Virus record (IMG/VR): IMGVR_UViG_3300008050_000203 | Location: 1-29,213 of that record | Source of the DNA: a virus | Reading direction: 5' to 3' (one strand) | Length of the DNA: 29,213 bases | Shown here: positions 9,261 to 18,118 of the stretch, in pieces | Layout: each line of letters opens with the position of its first letter | Position numbering within the stretch: the stretch's first letter is position 1 | Notes under the pieces: model-generated | What the model was told of the DNA's origin: nothing | Seen by the model: only the letters and a program-made list of their open reading frames with translations | Database searches by the model: none | Made by a program: the position numbers and the translations under genes

Positions 9261-9988
9261 TCTAACTCAAACTCGATCATTTCTACGTCATTATAAACAA
9301 CACGAAAAACAGTATCACTCACCCTTTTCAACGTATAAATATCGCCGTTGGCCATGCTTACTGTGTTATTTAGCTCAAGTCTAATAAATTGTTCAACAGT
9401 GTCGCCTGCGCCAGGTGACGATTCAGCCCCAAGTACGCGCTTGAAGACTTTTATGACAAATCCACCAGCAGGATCGTAGTAATGTGGAATAATATCAACT
9501 ACCTGTTCTGCTACAGAATCGCGTGAAAACTCAATAAGATCGTTTGCCAATTCAACATCAGCAACCTGATCAACCTCTGCATGCTGGCTGAAGAGTATTC
9601 CTGAATGTAAACCCTTTTGAAGATCAACGACACGACGGGTAGTACTTCCTCCAAGATGAATCTCATTAAACTCTGTTGTTACATTGTTACTTACACCGAT
9701 GGAGCCTGACTGGATTTGTGCCATGTTGGACGAATCATCTAGCGTGCCCAAAGGCATGTCATGCGCTTCAAAGATCGGCGTTTCCAAGATTCTTGCTTGC
9801 GCTTCTGCTGGCAATCGTTTTCTAAGCTCAGTTTCTCCTATTGGCAAAATCTTGTCAGTATAGAATGTATAGTCAATCTCAGCATCACCAAAATTGTAAA
9901 ACGAAAACTTAAGCTTACCCTGGGCGAGAAGCTCGCGGCCTCGTGCAGTTAGCTTAAAATCAATGACTTCTTGTTCAGAATTTAGCAT
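9257..9988 (-). CDS. GRELLA-type phage structural protein, copy B (243 aa)
   Basis: This is the paralogue of the 245-aa protein at 3422-4159. It has L-T-A-R-G-R-E-L-L-A at residues 13-22, F-G-D-A-E-I-D-Y-T at 33-41 and E-T-P-I-F-E-A at 68-74. Total lengths differ by two residues, and the C-terminal two thirds have drifted. It starts by TAATG overlap with the 441-aa gene, with an AGGAGCG Shine-Dalgarno 4 bases ahead of the ATG. The two copies flank the 1156-, 110- and 425-aa genes, so each may dock a different neighbouring protein onto the same kind of structural site. That is inference from layout. Confidence 0.82.
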   Translation of the reverse strand: MLNSEQEVIDFKLTARGRELLAQGKLKFSFYNFGDAEIDYTFYTDKILPIGETELRKRLPAEAQARILETPIFEAHDMPLGTLDDSSNMAQIQSGSIGVSNNVTTEFNEIHLGGSTTRRVVDLQKGLHSGILFSQHAEVDQVADVELANDLIEFSRDSVAEQVVDIIPHYYDPAGGFVIKVFKRVLGAESSPGAGDTVEQFIRLELNNTVSMANGDIYTLKRVSDTVFRVVYNDVEMIEFELE

Positions 9989-11313
9989 TACGCTCCTGTA
10001 ACTACAGCGGCTGGAACTGCCATGGCAAATTCCCGGGCGGCGGTCGGATCAATATCAGCTGGAGCACTCAACTTGTGATGAAAAATAGCATGAACTTTAA
10101 TAGCAAGTGAATTTGCCGACGCGTATCCAGAATTACCAAGGCCCTGATCAAGTGCTCCAGTTGCTACAAGACTGAGACGCATATTGTTTCCAAAGTCGTT
10201 ATCTTCATCGTCATTGAACGTGAAGTTAAACATGAAACGCGGTTCTTTTGTGATATAATCTGCTACCGAGGAGATCGACACATTCGGCACTGCACCATTT
10301 CCAGATCCACTTATTGTCCACCTCTTTATTGCAAGCACACTTCCAAGGTTATCTGCGCGCTGGCGTTGATTTGATACATCAACTGCACCACTAGTTTCTA
10401 GAATAACGTTAGCATCAAACCACTCATGCCCCCTTGAGGGCCTTTGTTGTACTGCGATGCCGATGCCCAACCAATTAATCGGACTTGCGGCAAGGCCATT
10501 GTTGACAGTGACATTTTCACCATTGTCAAGCAATTCAACAAACACTGACATGCCAGCGTACTGCGCTGCATCAAAATCGCGGGTCGGAAGAGGACGATCA
10601 TCAGGAAGTGTAACGTAAGATGATACGTCTGTGTTTGTCTTTCCACTATACAAAAGCAACTTGTAATCAGTTTTTCCGCCGACTTGTGTAACAGGCGAAA
10701 TAATTGGCGAAGATGAAACAGTCGTTCCAGTCCACATGGCATATTGCATAGTTCCTCGCGCGGAACCAAAATCAACGCGGCGCCAACCTGTCTCACCAAT
10801 GAATTGTGATGGTAAAACCTGCGCTGACGATTGCAATACACCCTTATAATAAAAATTCTGATAGTCTTTCGTAGACGACGATACAAGCAGGCCTATTCCT
10901 GAATCTAGTTCTTGAAACTCATCTGTTCCCAGTGGGCCACGCTTAAAGAGATTTACTGAGTTTAAGGAAATCTCCTGAAACTCGACGGTGTACTCTTCTG
11001 GTCCACCTAGATAGTCTGTCGTTGAAAAGATGGGCCTTTCGGCACTTCCTGTGTCAATACTTTGAACTACAGTTGATGGCCCAGGAAAATTGTCGTTCCT
11101 ATGCTGCCTCTCAAATTGCGGCATCCCAGATGCATTTCCGAATCCTGGGGTTGCAATTTGTTGTGATGAATTTGCTGTCCCATCCTTAACAGGAAATGGT
11201 GTCAACGTAACAGTTATATTTTCTTCTGCTTGCACAGCTGGTGCAACGGCAACCTCAGCGTTCTGTGCTACAAAATAATCAGCTGACGCGCTATAAAATG
11301 TAGTTCTTGCCAT
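9988..11313 (-). CDS. Phage structural protein, unknown fold (441 aa)
   Basis: I do not recognise the family. The protein is Ser/Thr/Gly/Val-rich and probably mostly beta, with an Ala/Val-rich N-terminus (VAQNAEVAVAPAVQAEENI) and an acidic turn (NFTFNDDEDNDFGNN) near residue 375. Residues 170-190 hold an Arg/Trp cluster (ETGWRRVDFGSARG) and residue 300 onwards an aromatic one (RGHEWFDANVI). Start and stop are both coupled to neighbours by TAATG overlaps. It lies between the large LamG protein and a GRELLA-type protein, so a virion role is inferred. No enzyme motif, coiled coil or membrane helix was seen. Confidence 0.78.
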   Translation of the reverse strand: MARTTFYSASADYFVAQNAEVAVAPAVQAEENITVTLTPFPVKDGTANSSQQIATPGFGNASGMPQFERQHRNDNFPGPSTVVQSIDTGSAERPIFSTTDYLGGPEEYTVEFQEISLNSVNLFKRGPLGTDEFQELDSGIGLLVSSSTKDYQNFYYKGVLQSSAQVLPSQFIGETGWRRVDFGSARGTMQYAMWTGTTVSSSPIISPVTQVGGKTDYKLLLYSGKTNTDVSSYVTLPDDRPLPTRDFDAAQYAGMSVFVELLDNGENVTVNNGLAASPINWLGIGIAVQQRPSRGHEWFDANVILETSGAVDVSNQRQRADNLGSVLAIKRWTISGSGNGAVPNVSISSVADYITKEPRFMFNFTFNDDEDNDFGNNMRLSLVATGALDQGLGNSGYASANSLAIKVHAIFHHKLSAPADIDPTAAREFAMAVPAAVVTGA

Positions 11314-14300
11314 TATGTCACCGTGAAGAATGTTTCAATTACTGCTTCAATGACGTTCGATGAAGCCAAGTAATCTTCACCAGCATCTAGTTCAGCAAGA
11401 TAAGTATCATTAAATGTTGTACTTCCATCAGGTCTAAAAATCGCTGGTCGGCGCTGCACTTTCTGCCTGTTGAGAGGGTGGTTCTCAATAGTGAATGCAA
11501 TTTCACTAAAGTTTGCTAGCGCTGGAATCAATTGTGAAACAAGCCTTGAAAATGTTGCATCAATAACACGATATGCATTCATGAAATATTCGAATGAAAT
11601 TGCCTGACGAAGACGAGCTCCTCCTACACGCTTGAAATAAATTGCGCGATACTCTTCTAAATCGCTGTAGTCAGCCCACCATTTCATAACAGGCCTGCCG
11701 ATTGTTCTATTGAAATCTTCAAAATCTACAAACAGATTCAGCAGCTCTTCAGAGAGTTCATCAACCATATTCATTTCAACAGTTACAAGCGGAACATCAC
11801 CAAACTGCTCTTCATCATCAAGCTCTGTTAGATCACCAATATCATTACGAATTCGTGTTTTGAATTGTGTATCAAGCAGACCCACACTTGTTCCGTAGGG
11901 AAAATATTCTATTTCACGATATTGTGCAATAGATGATTTGCCTGGAATCTGCCAAGTGTGCTGACTGCCAGTTACAATATCAAAGATTGTACTTCCTGTG
12001 TCATAAAGTTGTGCATGTAAACTAAGCAATTCATAACTTGATGTTACGTTTGTTGAACCAAAACTTTTATAGTTTGATGCGTGTGTAAATGACTCTTGTA
12101 GAGAAACAGATTTTTCCCAAACACGAACCTCATGAAAATAACCCTCTGAAGATGTTAGCACAATCTTGGCAGGATTAACGACAGGACCTAGGATTAGCTC
12201 ATCAGTGTCTCTCATAAAAAATGAGTCCGTGGCCGAGTATGTTCCTGTTACATGCGCTGTTCTTTCAACCTCACCTCGACGAACAGTGTGTACTGTCAGA
12301 TAATCTTCACTTCCTGTCAAGAACTCTGTTCCACCTCGACCATGTGTAATATGCACATAGGTATCATCACCAAATAAACGAATTGTTGGTGTCGAAAATG
12401 ATTCAGATCCAGATGTAAAGTGCAATTTTCCATAACTTGATGTCAGTGAACTTGACATTCTTGTTGTATAGATTCTTGGTAGCAGAGGATCTGGATTTCC
12501 TGAGGACTTCAATTCAACATTCCAAATTGAAGCAGTTACAATTGACGCAGTAGACGGGAAGTGCCCAATAACTTCAAGCGCAAAACCATCAGTGGCATTT
12601 ACTTGTGGAAAGAATTCGCTGGCACCCGTATTGTCAAAGTGCGCCTGCCACTCTTGTGAAGAAGAAATATATGGGATTAACTTTGTGTCACGCATACGCA
12701 ACGAGCCAGATCCGATCTGGGTTGGATTAACAACATATTCCTTAATGCGAACAAGAGACTCATCAACACCAAAAACGTTTAAAACTTTACGCAGTGCTTC
12801 TCTTGTTCCTTTGCTTTTGTGAATGCCCGGTTGCGCGTTGTAGAGGCGCCTAAGAAATTCCTCACGAACTTTAACAGGCGTTAACGGCGCTTCAATACAC
12901 GATGTTGCATCAATTCCGTAGAGTTGCTCTTCTGCAGAGAGTGTTAAGAACTGAAAGGCAGTATCGATACCATTTACGCGAAGCATTTCTGACAGCATCT
13001 CTGCTGGAATACGATTAAATCCCGTCAGTCTATCATTTTCCAATGCAGTCATGCCATCAATGGCTGCTTTTGCTTCATCAAACATTTGGCCAATTGTGAA
13101 TAAGAAATCACGCATTGCGTCTTGTGCAAAATCTTGATCATCTTGTAGATGAAGGACATGGTCTGTTATGCCTGACCCTGACGCATTATTTCCATAATCG
13201 CTAACAACGCTGCGCACAATATCATCAGTTACTAGATGCGCTGGCAACAATCGTGTAATGAGATTTGGATTTCGTGAATCGTAAATCGTTCCTGACGTAA
13301 TTAAGGCGTCAGCAAAATCAACAACCTGTCTATTCTGCACAAACATAACAGGCGTTGGCACTTCATAATTTAGTAACGATGAGCTAGCGGCAACAAGTTG
13401 TAGGCCATCAAAAACAGTATCTGTAGTAGTTACAACTTTTGCATTAGACGTGAAGACGTATTCGCCTGTTCGATTATTTGCTGCATATGAAGTAAAAGCT
13501 CCGTGGTTTTCATTTCCTGAATAATCAGCAACAATTTGGTCAAATCCGGAAGTTCCAGTAATCCCCTCATTAAAGCGGTAATAAAGTGTTAATCCAGGTT
13601 GCGCAAAGATGTTTACATTATATGAGCATGACATCTCAGACAGGGGGCGCGCATAATTAAAAATTCGAATTTCATCAAGTGATCCAGAAAACCCGAAATT
13701 TGAAAAACCAGCCGGAAATGAGTCTGCAAGACTTCCAGAGGCAATCTCAAGTGCTCCGCCAATATTATTGATATCTCCAAAGAAATCTGGCTCAACAGTC
13801 TTCGTTGCTTTTTTAACACCATCTACATAAATCGCTATTTCATTTGCGTTTCTGGAGAAAACAGCGTGTGTATAAAAAGAATCAATTGTGGGTGTATGCG
13901 TCACACTCTTTAAGAAAGATCCTGACACAACAGTGAATTCAAGCTCACCACTTGTTGTAGTAAGTGACCACCCCATATTATCTGACTGCGTTAGGTGCGA
14001 AATAATCTTTTTCTGCGCAGCAGATTGTATTCTTGATACTGCAACACCAACCGTTAAAGAACCTGTCCCGATGTAACCTGCAGTGCCAGACGCTTCATAG
14101 TTATTTACAGTTACTTGATCATTTTCATGAAAGTGCGCAATTCCTGCAAACTTTGGATATTTTTGATAAATATGCTCTTGATATTGTGATGAACTTGCGT
14201 GAAATTTCTCAATATCGACTGCAGAACCAAGAACAGGATATCGATTTAGTATTCGTGCAATTCCAACATCTACCTGATGTGCAGCTGAACCAAAGAACAC

Positions 14301-14429
14301 AAATTGACTATAGGACTCAAAATCAACATCGAAACTTGCTGTTAGCGCGCGAGCGTCGCGAATTGCCAATGATGTCACATTATGAACAGAACCTGTTACA
14401 GTGCTAAGCGTTCCATATATTGTTGACAT
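11313..14429 (-). CDS. Baseplate-associated protein with two LamG domains (1038 aa)
   Basis: Three regions can be seen. A LamG jelly roll at about residues 120-290 shows Y-T-H-A-V-F-S-R-N and G-S-L-D-E-I-R-I-F-N-Y-A-R-P. A helical core at about 430-570 contains G-I-H-K-S-K-G-T-R-E-A-L-R-K-V-L-N-V-F-G (about residues 534-553), similar to the pattern in tail proteins related to P2 gpI. A second LamG lies at about 605-790 (Y-V-H-I-T-H-G-R-G-G, E-V-R-V-W-E). The helical C-terminal 200 residues are rich in Phe, Tyr and Glu. The length is close to T4 gp7 (1032 aa), which also follows gp6, but I see no sequence match and treat this as a positional analogy only. The start is TAATG-coupled. Confidence 0.82.
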   Translation of the reverse strand: MSTIYGTLSTVTGSVHNVTSLAIRDARALTASFDVDFESYSQFVFFGSAAHQVDVGIARILNRYPVLGSAVDIEKFHASSSQYQEHIYQKYPKFAGIAHFHENDQVTVNNYEASGTAGYIGTGSLTVGVAVSRIQSAAQKKIISHLTQSDNMGWSLTTTSGELEFTVVSGSFLKSVTHTPTIDSFYTHAVFSRNANEIAIYVDGVKKATKTVEPDFFGDINNIGGALEIASGSLADSFPAGFSNFGFSGSLDEIRIFNYARPLSEMSCSYNVNIFAQPGLTLYYRFNEGITGTSGFDQIVADYSGNENHGAFTSYAANNRTGEYVFTSNAKVVTTTDTVFDGLQLVAASSSLLNYEVPTPVMFVQNRQVVDFADALITSGTIYDSRNPNLITRLLPAHLVTDDIVRSVVSDYGNNASGSGITDHVLHLQDDQDFAQDAMRDFLFTIGQMFDEAKAAIDGMTALENDRLTGFNRIPAEMLSEMLRVNGIDTAFQFLTLSAEEQLYGIDATSCIEAPLTPVKVREEFLRRLYNAQPGIHKSKGTREALRKVLNVFGVDESLVRIKEYVVNPTQIGSGSLRMRDTKLIPYISSSQEWQAHFDNTGASEFFPQVNATDGFALEVIGHFPSTASIVTASIWNVELKSSGNPDPLLPRIYTTRMSSSLTSSYGKLHFTSGSESFSTPTIRLFGDDTYVHITHGRGGTEFLTGSEDYLTVHTVRRGEVERTAHVTGTYSATDSFFMRDTDELILGPVVNPAKIVLTSSEGYFHEVRVWEKSVSLQESFTHASNYKSFGSTNVTSSYELLSLHAQLYDTGSTIFDIVTGSQHTWQIPGKSSIAQYREIEYFPYGTSVGLLDTQFKTRIRNDIGDLTELDDEEQFGDVPLVTVEMNMVDELSEELLNLFVDFEDFNRTIGRPVMKWWADYSDLEEYRAIYFKRVGGARLRQAISFEYFMNAYRVIDATFSRLVSQLIPALANFSEIAFTIENHPLNRQKVQRRPAIFRPDGSTTFNDTYLAELDAGEDYLASSNVIEAVIETFFTVT

Positions 14430-15904
14430 TAGTCACTTACCTTAAAAACAAAGCTGTCTTTAAGAATACGCCTGTAGCCATTCTCATCAAGCAAAAATTC
14501 AATCCTATATGCATTTCCAGGAATAAGCATTGACATATGCAATTCTAAGAAGTTGGTTGCACCATCATAGCTCAACTTTGTATACTCTTCACTTGAGCCT
14601 GTGTAAAATGGAACGATGATTGTGCCTGAATCGGCCTCCTTGATTCTCCAATAAGCTTTTTCAAGATAGTTATTCTTTATGCCAGCTGACCCAGTTGATT
14701 GTACAGAGGGTTTCCAGTTATCTTGTCGCGCAATAATGTTAATACGGGCATACTCAGCTGCACCATACCACTTTCTCATATTTGTTGCTTCAAGTGCATA
14801 CTCAACTGGATTAATGGTTGCAGTAAAATTCTCAATAGAGCCAGTAAATGCAGATCCTGTAAAAAACAATGTCGCAGATGGGTCTGGAGCAAGTAAGCCG
14901 TGACTACCAGAGAACCAAACTTCATGCAGAATGTTTCCTGTGGTTGCACTTCTAATAGCTGACGATGTCATTGTTGTTTGCCAATTATAAACACCTGGGC
15001 GCACATAAGAACCTGTGAAAAACGCCACGTGCTGTCCATTAAGTGCGTCCTTTAGCTGGACTTTTACATCTTTCAGCACAGAGCCTGTTGCTAGATTAGT
15101 TAATTGCCCTCTTACAATGTTATAACCATAAACTGTTGATGATTCATCAAACAAAAAATCGTCACGTTGATCACGAATATTAGTTTCAAAACGCGCCTCA
15201 ACATAAGGGCGTCGATCAAGGAAATGTGTAGTACGACTATGAAACTTCTTCATGTAAAGTGAAGTTGAATTTGCAGCCTCTTGTGACGCTGTAATCTTTA
15301 GAAGTAATCCGTTATTTGGAATATTTCCAGACAGCCAATTGTTCACAATTTCTGTCACATCAATTTCTAGATTTTCATTTCCAATATCAAAAAACTGCGA
15401 TCCAGATCCATAGTAGTCTGGATCGCCAGGGTTGCTAGTGTAGTAATCACCTCCATCCGCAACCCAATCAAGTGTTGTTGAGGCTGTTCCCCAATTAGCA
15501 ACACCCGGATCACCAAGGGTGTCGTTATCAAAACCTGCACCCTCAACCCAAATTTTACTTGAACCAGCTGATGAAGAAACTGGAAAAACCTTTAATGTGA
15601 ACTGCTCTGCTTGTTGGTTGCCATGCGGAGCGTCAGTCATCTTAAGAAAATATTTTACACCAATGCCTGTGGAAGGCAGTAGTTCGTCATCAATTAAATC
15701 CTGAAATGGTTGATGATTTAGATACACAAGCGCCCTCGCCCGCTCTTCACCTTGTGAACCTGTTCTGTAGAAGACATCAATTATCTCAGATCTGCCCAAG
15801 TTAGAGCCTGTTGCACGTGTAGATCTACCTTGCCTATACGGCTTTGGATCCATAAATGCATCAGTAATAGACGTGTCGCGATCAAAAAATTTTCTAAACA
15901 GCAT
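14429..15904 (-). CDS. DNRLRE-like domain structural protein (491 aa)
   Basis: The N-terminal half looks like a DNRLRE/CBM96-type beta-sandwich (about residues 25-240). It contains I-D-V-T-E-I-V-N-N-W-L-S-G (about 175-190), N-N-G-L-L-L-K-I, then an F-H-S-R-T segment and the closing R-R-P-Y-V-E-A-R-F-E. That is the usual order in this family, which includes carbohydrate-binding modules. The C-terminal half is beta-rich and unassigned (VYGYNIVRGQL onward). The gene is TAATG-coupled to gp6 upstream and to the 1038-aa LamG gene downstream. It probably forms part of the baseplate periphery. Glycan binding is possible but is not shown by identifiable binding residues. Confidence 0.75.
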   Translation of the reverse strand: MLFRKFFDRDTSITDAFMDPKPYRQGRSTRATGSNLGRSEIIDVFYRTGSQGEERARALVYLNHQPFQDLIDDELLPSTGIGVKYFLKMTDAPHGNQQAEQFTLKVFPVSSSAGSSKIWVEGAGFDNDTLGDPGVANWGTASTTLDWVADGGDYYTSNPGDPDYYGSGSQFFDIGNENLEIDVTEIVNNWLSGNIPNNGLLLKITASQEAANSTSLYMKKFHSRTTHFLDRRPYVEARFETNIRDQRDDFLFDESSTVYGYNIVRGQLTNLATGSVLKDVKVQLKDALNGQHVAFFTGSYVRPGVYNWQTTMTSSAIRSATTGNILHEVWFSGSHGLLAPDPSATLFFTGSAFTGSIENFTATINPVEYALEATNMRKWYGAAEYARINIIARQDNWKPSVQSTGSAGIKNNYLEKAYWRIKEADSGTIIVPFYTGSSEEYTKLSYDGATNFLELHMSMLIPGNAYRIEFLLDENGYRRILKDSFVFKVSD

Positions 15905-17712
15905 TATCGCACGACTCCTCTAACATCTGTTTCATCAAACTTAATCTCAAGTAATGAATTAGCAGGTACATGAATTATACCACCATGCGTAACACTTTGA
16001 ATTGACAATGCATCACGTGAATATTCACGACCCTCAATTGTACCTGCCAGATTGCGAAGATTAACAGATGCGACTGCAAGCGTGCCGGGCATTCCTGCAA
16101 GGATTCCTATAATATTTGATAGAATAACATTCTGCCCCATTTGCCATCTTGAAGTGTCAAAATAATCAAGCACGCGTTGAATTGCTGACGCCAGGAGCGC
16201 ATTTTTATTAACGCCGGATCGTGCTACAAGCTCAAAATCAACACCAACGTTAACGATTTTGCCATCAAGAATATCGATTCCTGACGAAAGCATCTTATAT
16301 TTGCTAATGTACTTTTTCAGATTTTCTTTCAATGCTGGTGTTGGTACTACCAGCGTTCCTGCTGCATCTTTTGAGATTGCCCACAAAGAAACTGAATTTC
16401 TATTGCCTTCATTTTGCGCTGCCCGAGCACGAAAAACAGAACCAAGTGAGGCAGGCATTGACATTGCTCTTACAACAAAATCTTCAGAAGTAACAACGCG
16501 ATCTTGTGCTGCTTGATGCGCAGGAATCATACGTGCAAGTTCATTAATTGTTAAGCCGTCATCGCCTCCAATGATTGGCTTTGCATTTTGGACAGAAACA
16601 GAATTTTTTACAGTTGTAATAATTGTTGCATCGTAAAAAGGATCAGGCATCTCAATATCAAGTGAAACTGGACTCTGTAATTGGCCAGCTCCAATATTTG
16701 AATTAAACCCTCCACCAACTCTATATTGCACCGTCAATGTTGTATTTGCTGGACCAACTCCAAAACTTGTTGTTTGAAGAAAGTTTTGTGGATCTATAGA
16801 AACGCTTGGAAATTGTGTCCTACCCGCTAGTGGTAATGCAAGCTCATTGACATCTGGAATAATTACTTGATCAAACCTTGAGCCATCAGCACCACCAAAT
16901 GTTAGCTTAGTTAGCTTAGTTAATGGATCATACTCCTTCATGAATCTACGGGGTGCGCGCACTAATTTAAGCACACTTGGCACTGTTGCAGAATCTGCCC
17001 CTACATTTTGTTCAATAACAAAAACCATATCCTGCGAAAGATTTTCAACTTCATAAAAGCGGTTGCCGGCAGAATCAAAAACATCAATTATATCAGTTAC
17101 ATTCAAGTCTTGCAGTGTTATTTGATGAAATTTCTTGAAAGAACCAATAATATGCTGCTTTTTAACAGTTTTTCCTGCTACACAAGGTACATTTTGCTTA
17201 AGAACGATCAAATCTGTGAATGATCCAACAGCAGCTGGTAAAATCTTTCTGTTAACTGAATTGGCAAAATCGCAGTTTTCAACTGTTTCTACGCTTGATC
17301 CTGCCCCAGAAAACCGAGATCCTGCCCTCAGATTCATTAAAAGGTTAGGAACGGGCACAATTTCACCATCTATGACTGTGGATGGTACAATAATGGCAAT
17401 ATCAATGAAGCCAGACGCAGCTGCACCTGGTCGAATAGAATAGCCTTGTCGGCGACCCATATTAATCACGTTTTTAGCTTCGCGAGCAGCAAGAGTGCGT
17501 TCACGTACCTGATGATCGATATAGAAATTTAACACATCGGTTGCTGTCGCCATTAATTCAATCAGCATCATACCTGACGAGGCTTCATTGAAGTCTTGGT
17601 ACGTCTCGGGGAAATTCTGCCGAATATACTCAATCAGGCGGGCGCGTGTTTGATCAAAATCACGATCTAAATATTTTACGCCTACAGGAAGATTGTCATC
17701 ATTTACAGTCAT
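15904..17712 (-). CDS. Baseplate wedge protein, gp6/Baseplate_J family
   Basis: This is a T4 gp6-like wedge protein that forms the ring of the contractile-tail baseplate. The N-terminus is typical: V-K-Y-L-D-R-D-F near residue 15, F-P-E-T-Y-Q-D-F-N at about 33-42, and M-L-I-E-L-M-A-T-A-T-D-V-L-N-F-Y-I-D. The R-E-A-K-N-V-I-N-M-G-R-R-Q-G-Y segment then matches the family's Leu-Ile-x-x-A-x-x-x-G-Y region. The C-terminus contains the V-N-V-G-V-D-F-E-L-V and S-N-I-I-G-I-L-A-G-M-P-G-T segments seen in Baseplate_J proteins. At 602 aa it is a little shorter than T4 gp6 (660 aa). It lies directly after gp25, overlapping as ATGA, a common order in T4-related phages. Confidence 0.93.
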   Translation of the reverse strand: MTVNDDNLPVGVKYLDRDFDQTRARLIEYIRQNFPETYQDFNEASSGMMLIELMATATDVLNFYIDHQVRERTLAAREAKNVINMGRRQGYSIRPGAAASGFIDIAIIVPSTVIDGEIVPVPNLLMNLRAGSRFSGAGSSVETVENCDFANSVNRKILPAAVGSFTDLIVLKQNVPCVAGKTVKKQHIIGSFKKFHQITLQDLNVTDIIDVFDSAGNRFYEVENLSQDMVFVIEQNVGADSATVPSVLKLVRAPRRFMKEYDPLTKLTKLTFGGADGSRFDQVIIPDVNELALPLAGRTQFPSVSIDPQNFLQTTSFGVGPANTTLTVQYRVGGGFNSNIGAGQLQSPVSLDIEMPDPFYDATIITTVKNSVSVQNAKPIIGGDDGLTINELARMIPAHQAAQDRVVTSEDFVVRAMSMPASLGSVFRARAAQNEGNRNSVSLWAISKDAAGTLVVPTPALKENLKKYISKYKMLSSGIDILDGKIVNVGVDFELVARSGVNKNALLASAIQRVLDYFDTSRWQMGQNVILSNIIGILAGMPGTLAVASVNLRNLAGTIEGREYSRDALSIQSVTHGGIIHVPANSLLEIKFDETDVRGVVR

Positions 17713-18110
17713 AGCTTCACTGTTACCTCATCGAAGATGTTATTGTTGAATGTATATGTAAAGCGCACAAAAACTTTCATCTCATTAGCGAGAAGATCAG
17801 GCTCTTCATCTTTTGTTGTGATTCTTAAGTCAACAATGGAAACGAATGACATATATTTCCCAACAGATGATTTGATGCGATCTGCAACATTCAACTTCAT
17901 ATCCTGCGTCATTTGCTCAAATAAGAGGCCGCGGATGCCGGCGCCGAAATCAGTGAACATCAATCGTTCACCTGGGTTTGTTAGAAGTAAGTTGATGATA
18001 TTATCACGAACTGCAGAGCGTGAATCACGATTCATCGCAAAATATGAACCATCACCTGTACGTTGGAATGGAAGCTTGAAATTTAACCCTGGAATGTTTC
18101 GCCTTGCCAT
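17709..18110 (-). CDS. Baseplate wedge protein gp25-like (GPW_gp25 family)
   Basis: This 133-aa protein matches the gp25/TssE-type family in length (T4 gp25 is 132 aa) and sequence. The body reads S-A-V-R-D-N-I-I-N-L-L-L-T-N-P-G-E-R-L-M-F-T-D-F-G-A-G-I ..., and then L-L-F-E-Q-M. This is the classic region with the conserved Asn-x-x-Gly-Glu-Arg and Asp-Phe-Gly elements. In T4, gp25 joins gp53 and gp6 in the inner baseplate and helps initiate sheath assembly. The ATG at 18110 lacks a clear Shine-Dalgarno and lies 8 bases after the upstream stop, so reinitiation is likely. Confidence 0.95.
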   Translation of the reverse strand: MARRNIPGLNFKLPFQRTGDGSYFAMNRDSRSAVRDNIINLLLTNPGERLMFTDFGAGIRGLLFEQMTQDMKLNVADRIKSSVGKYMSFVSIVDLRITTKDEEPDLLANEMKVFVRFTYTFNNNIFDEVTVKL

Positions 18111-18118
18111 GTTAGTAA

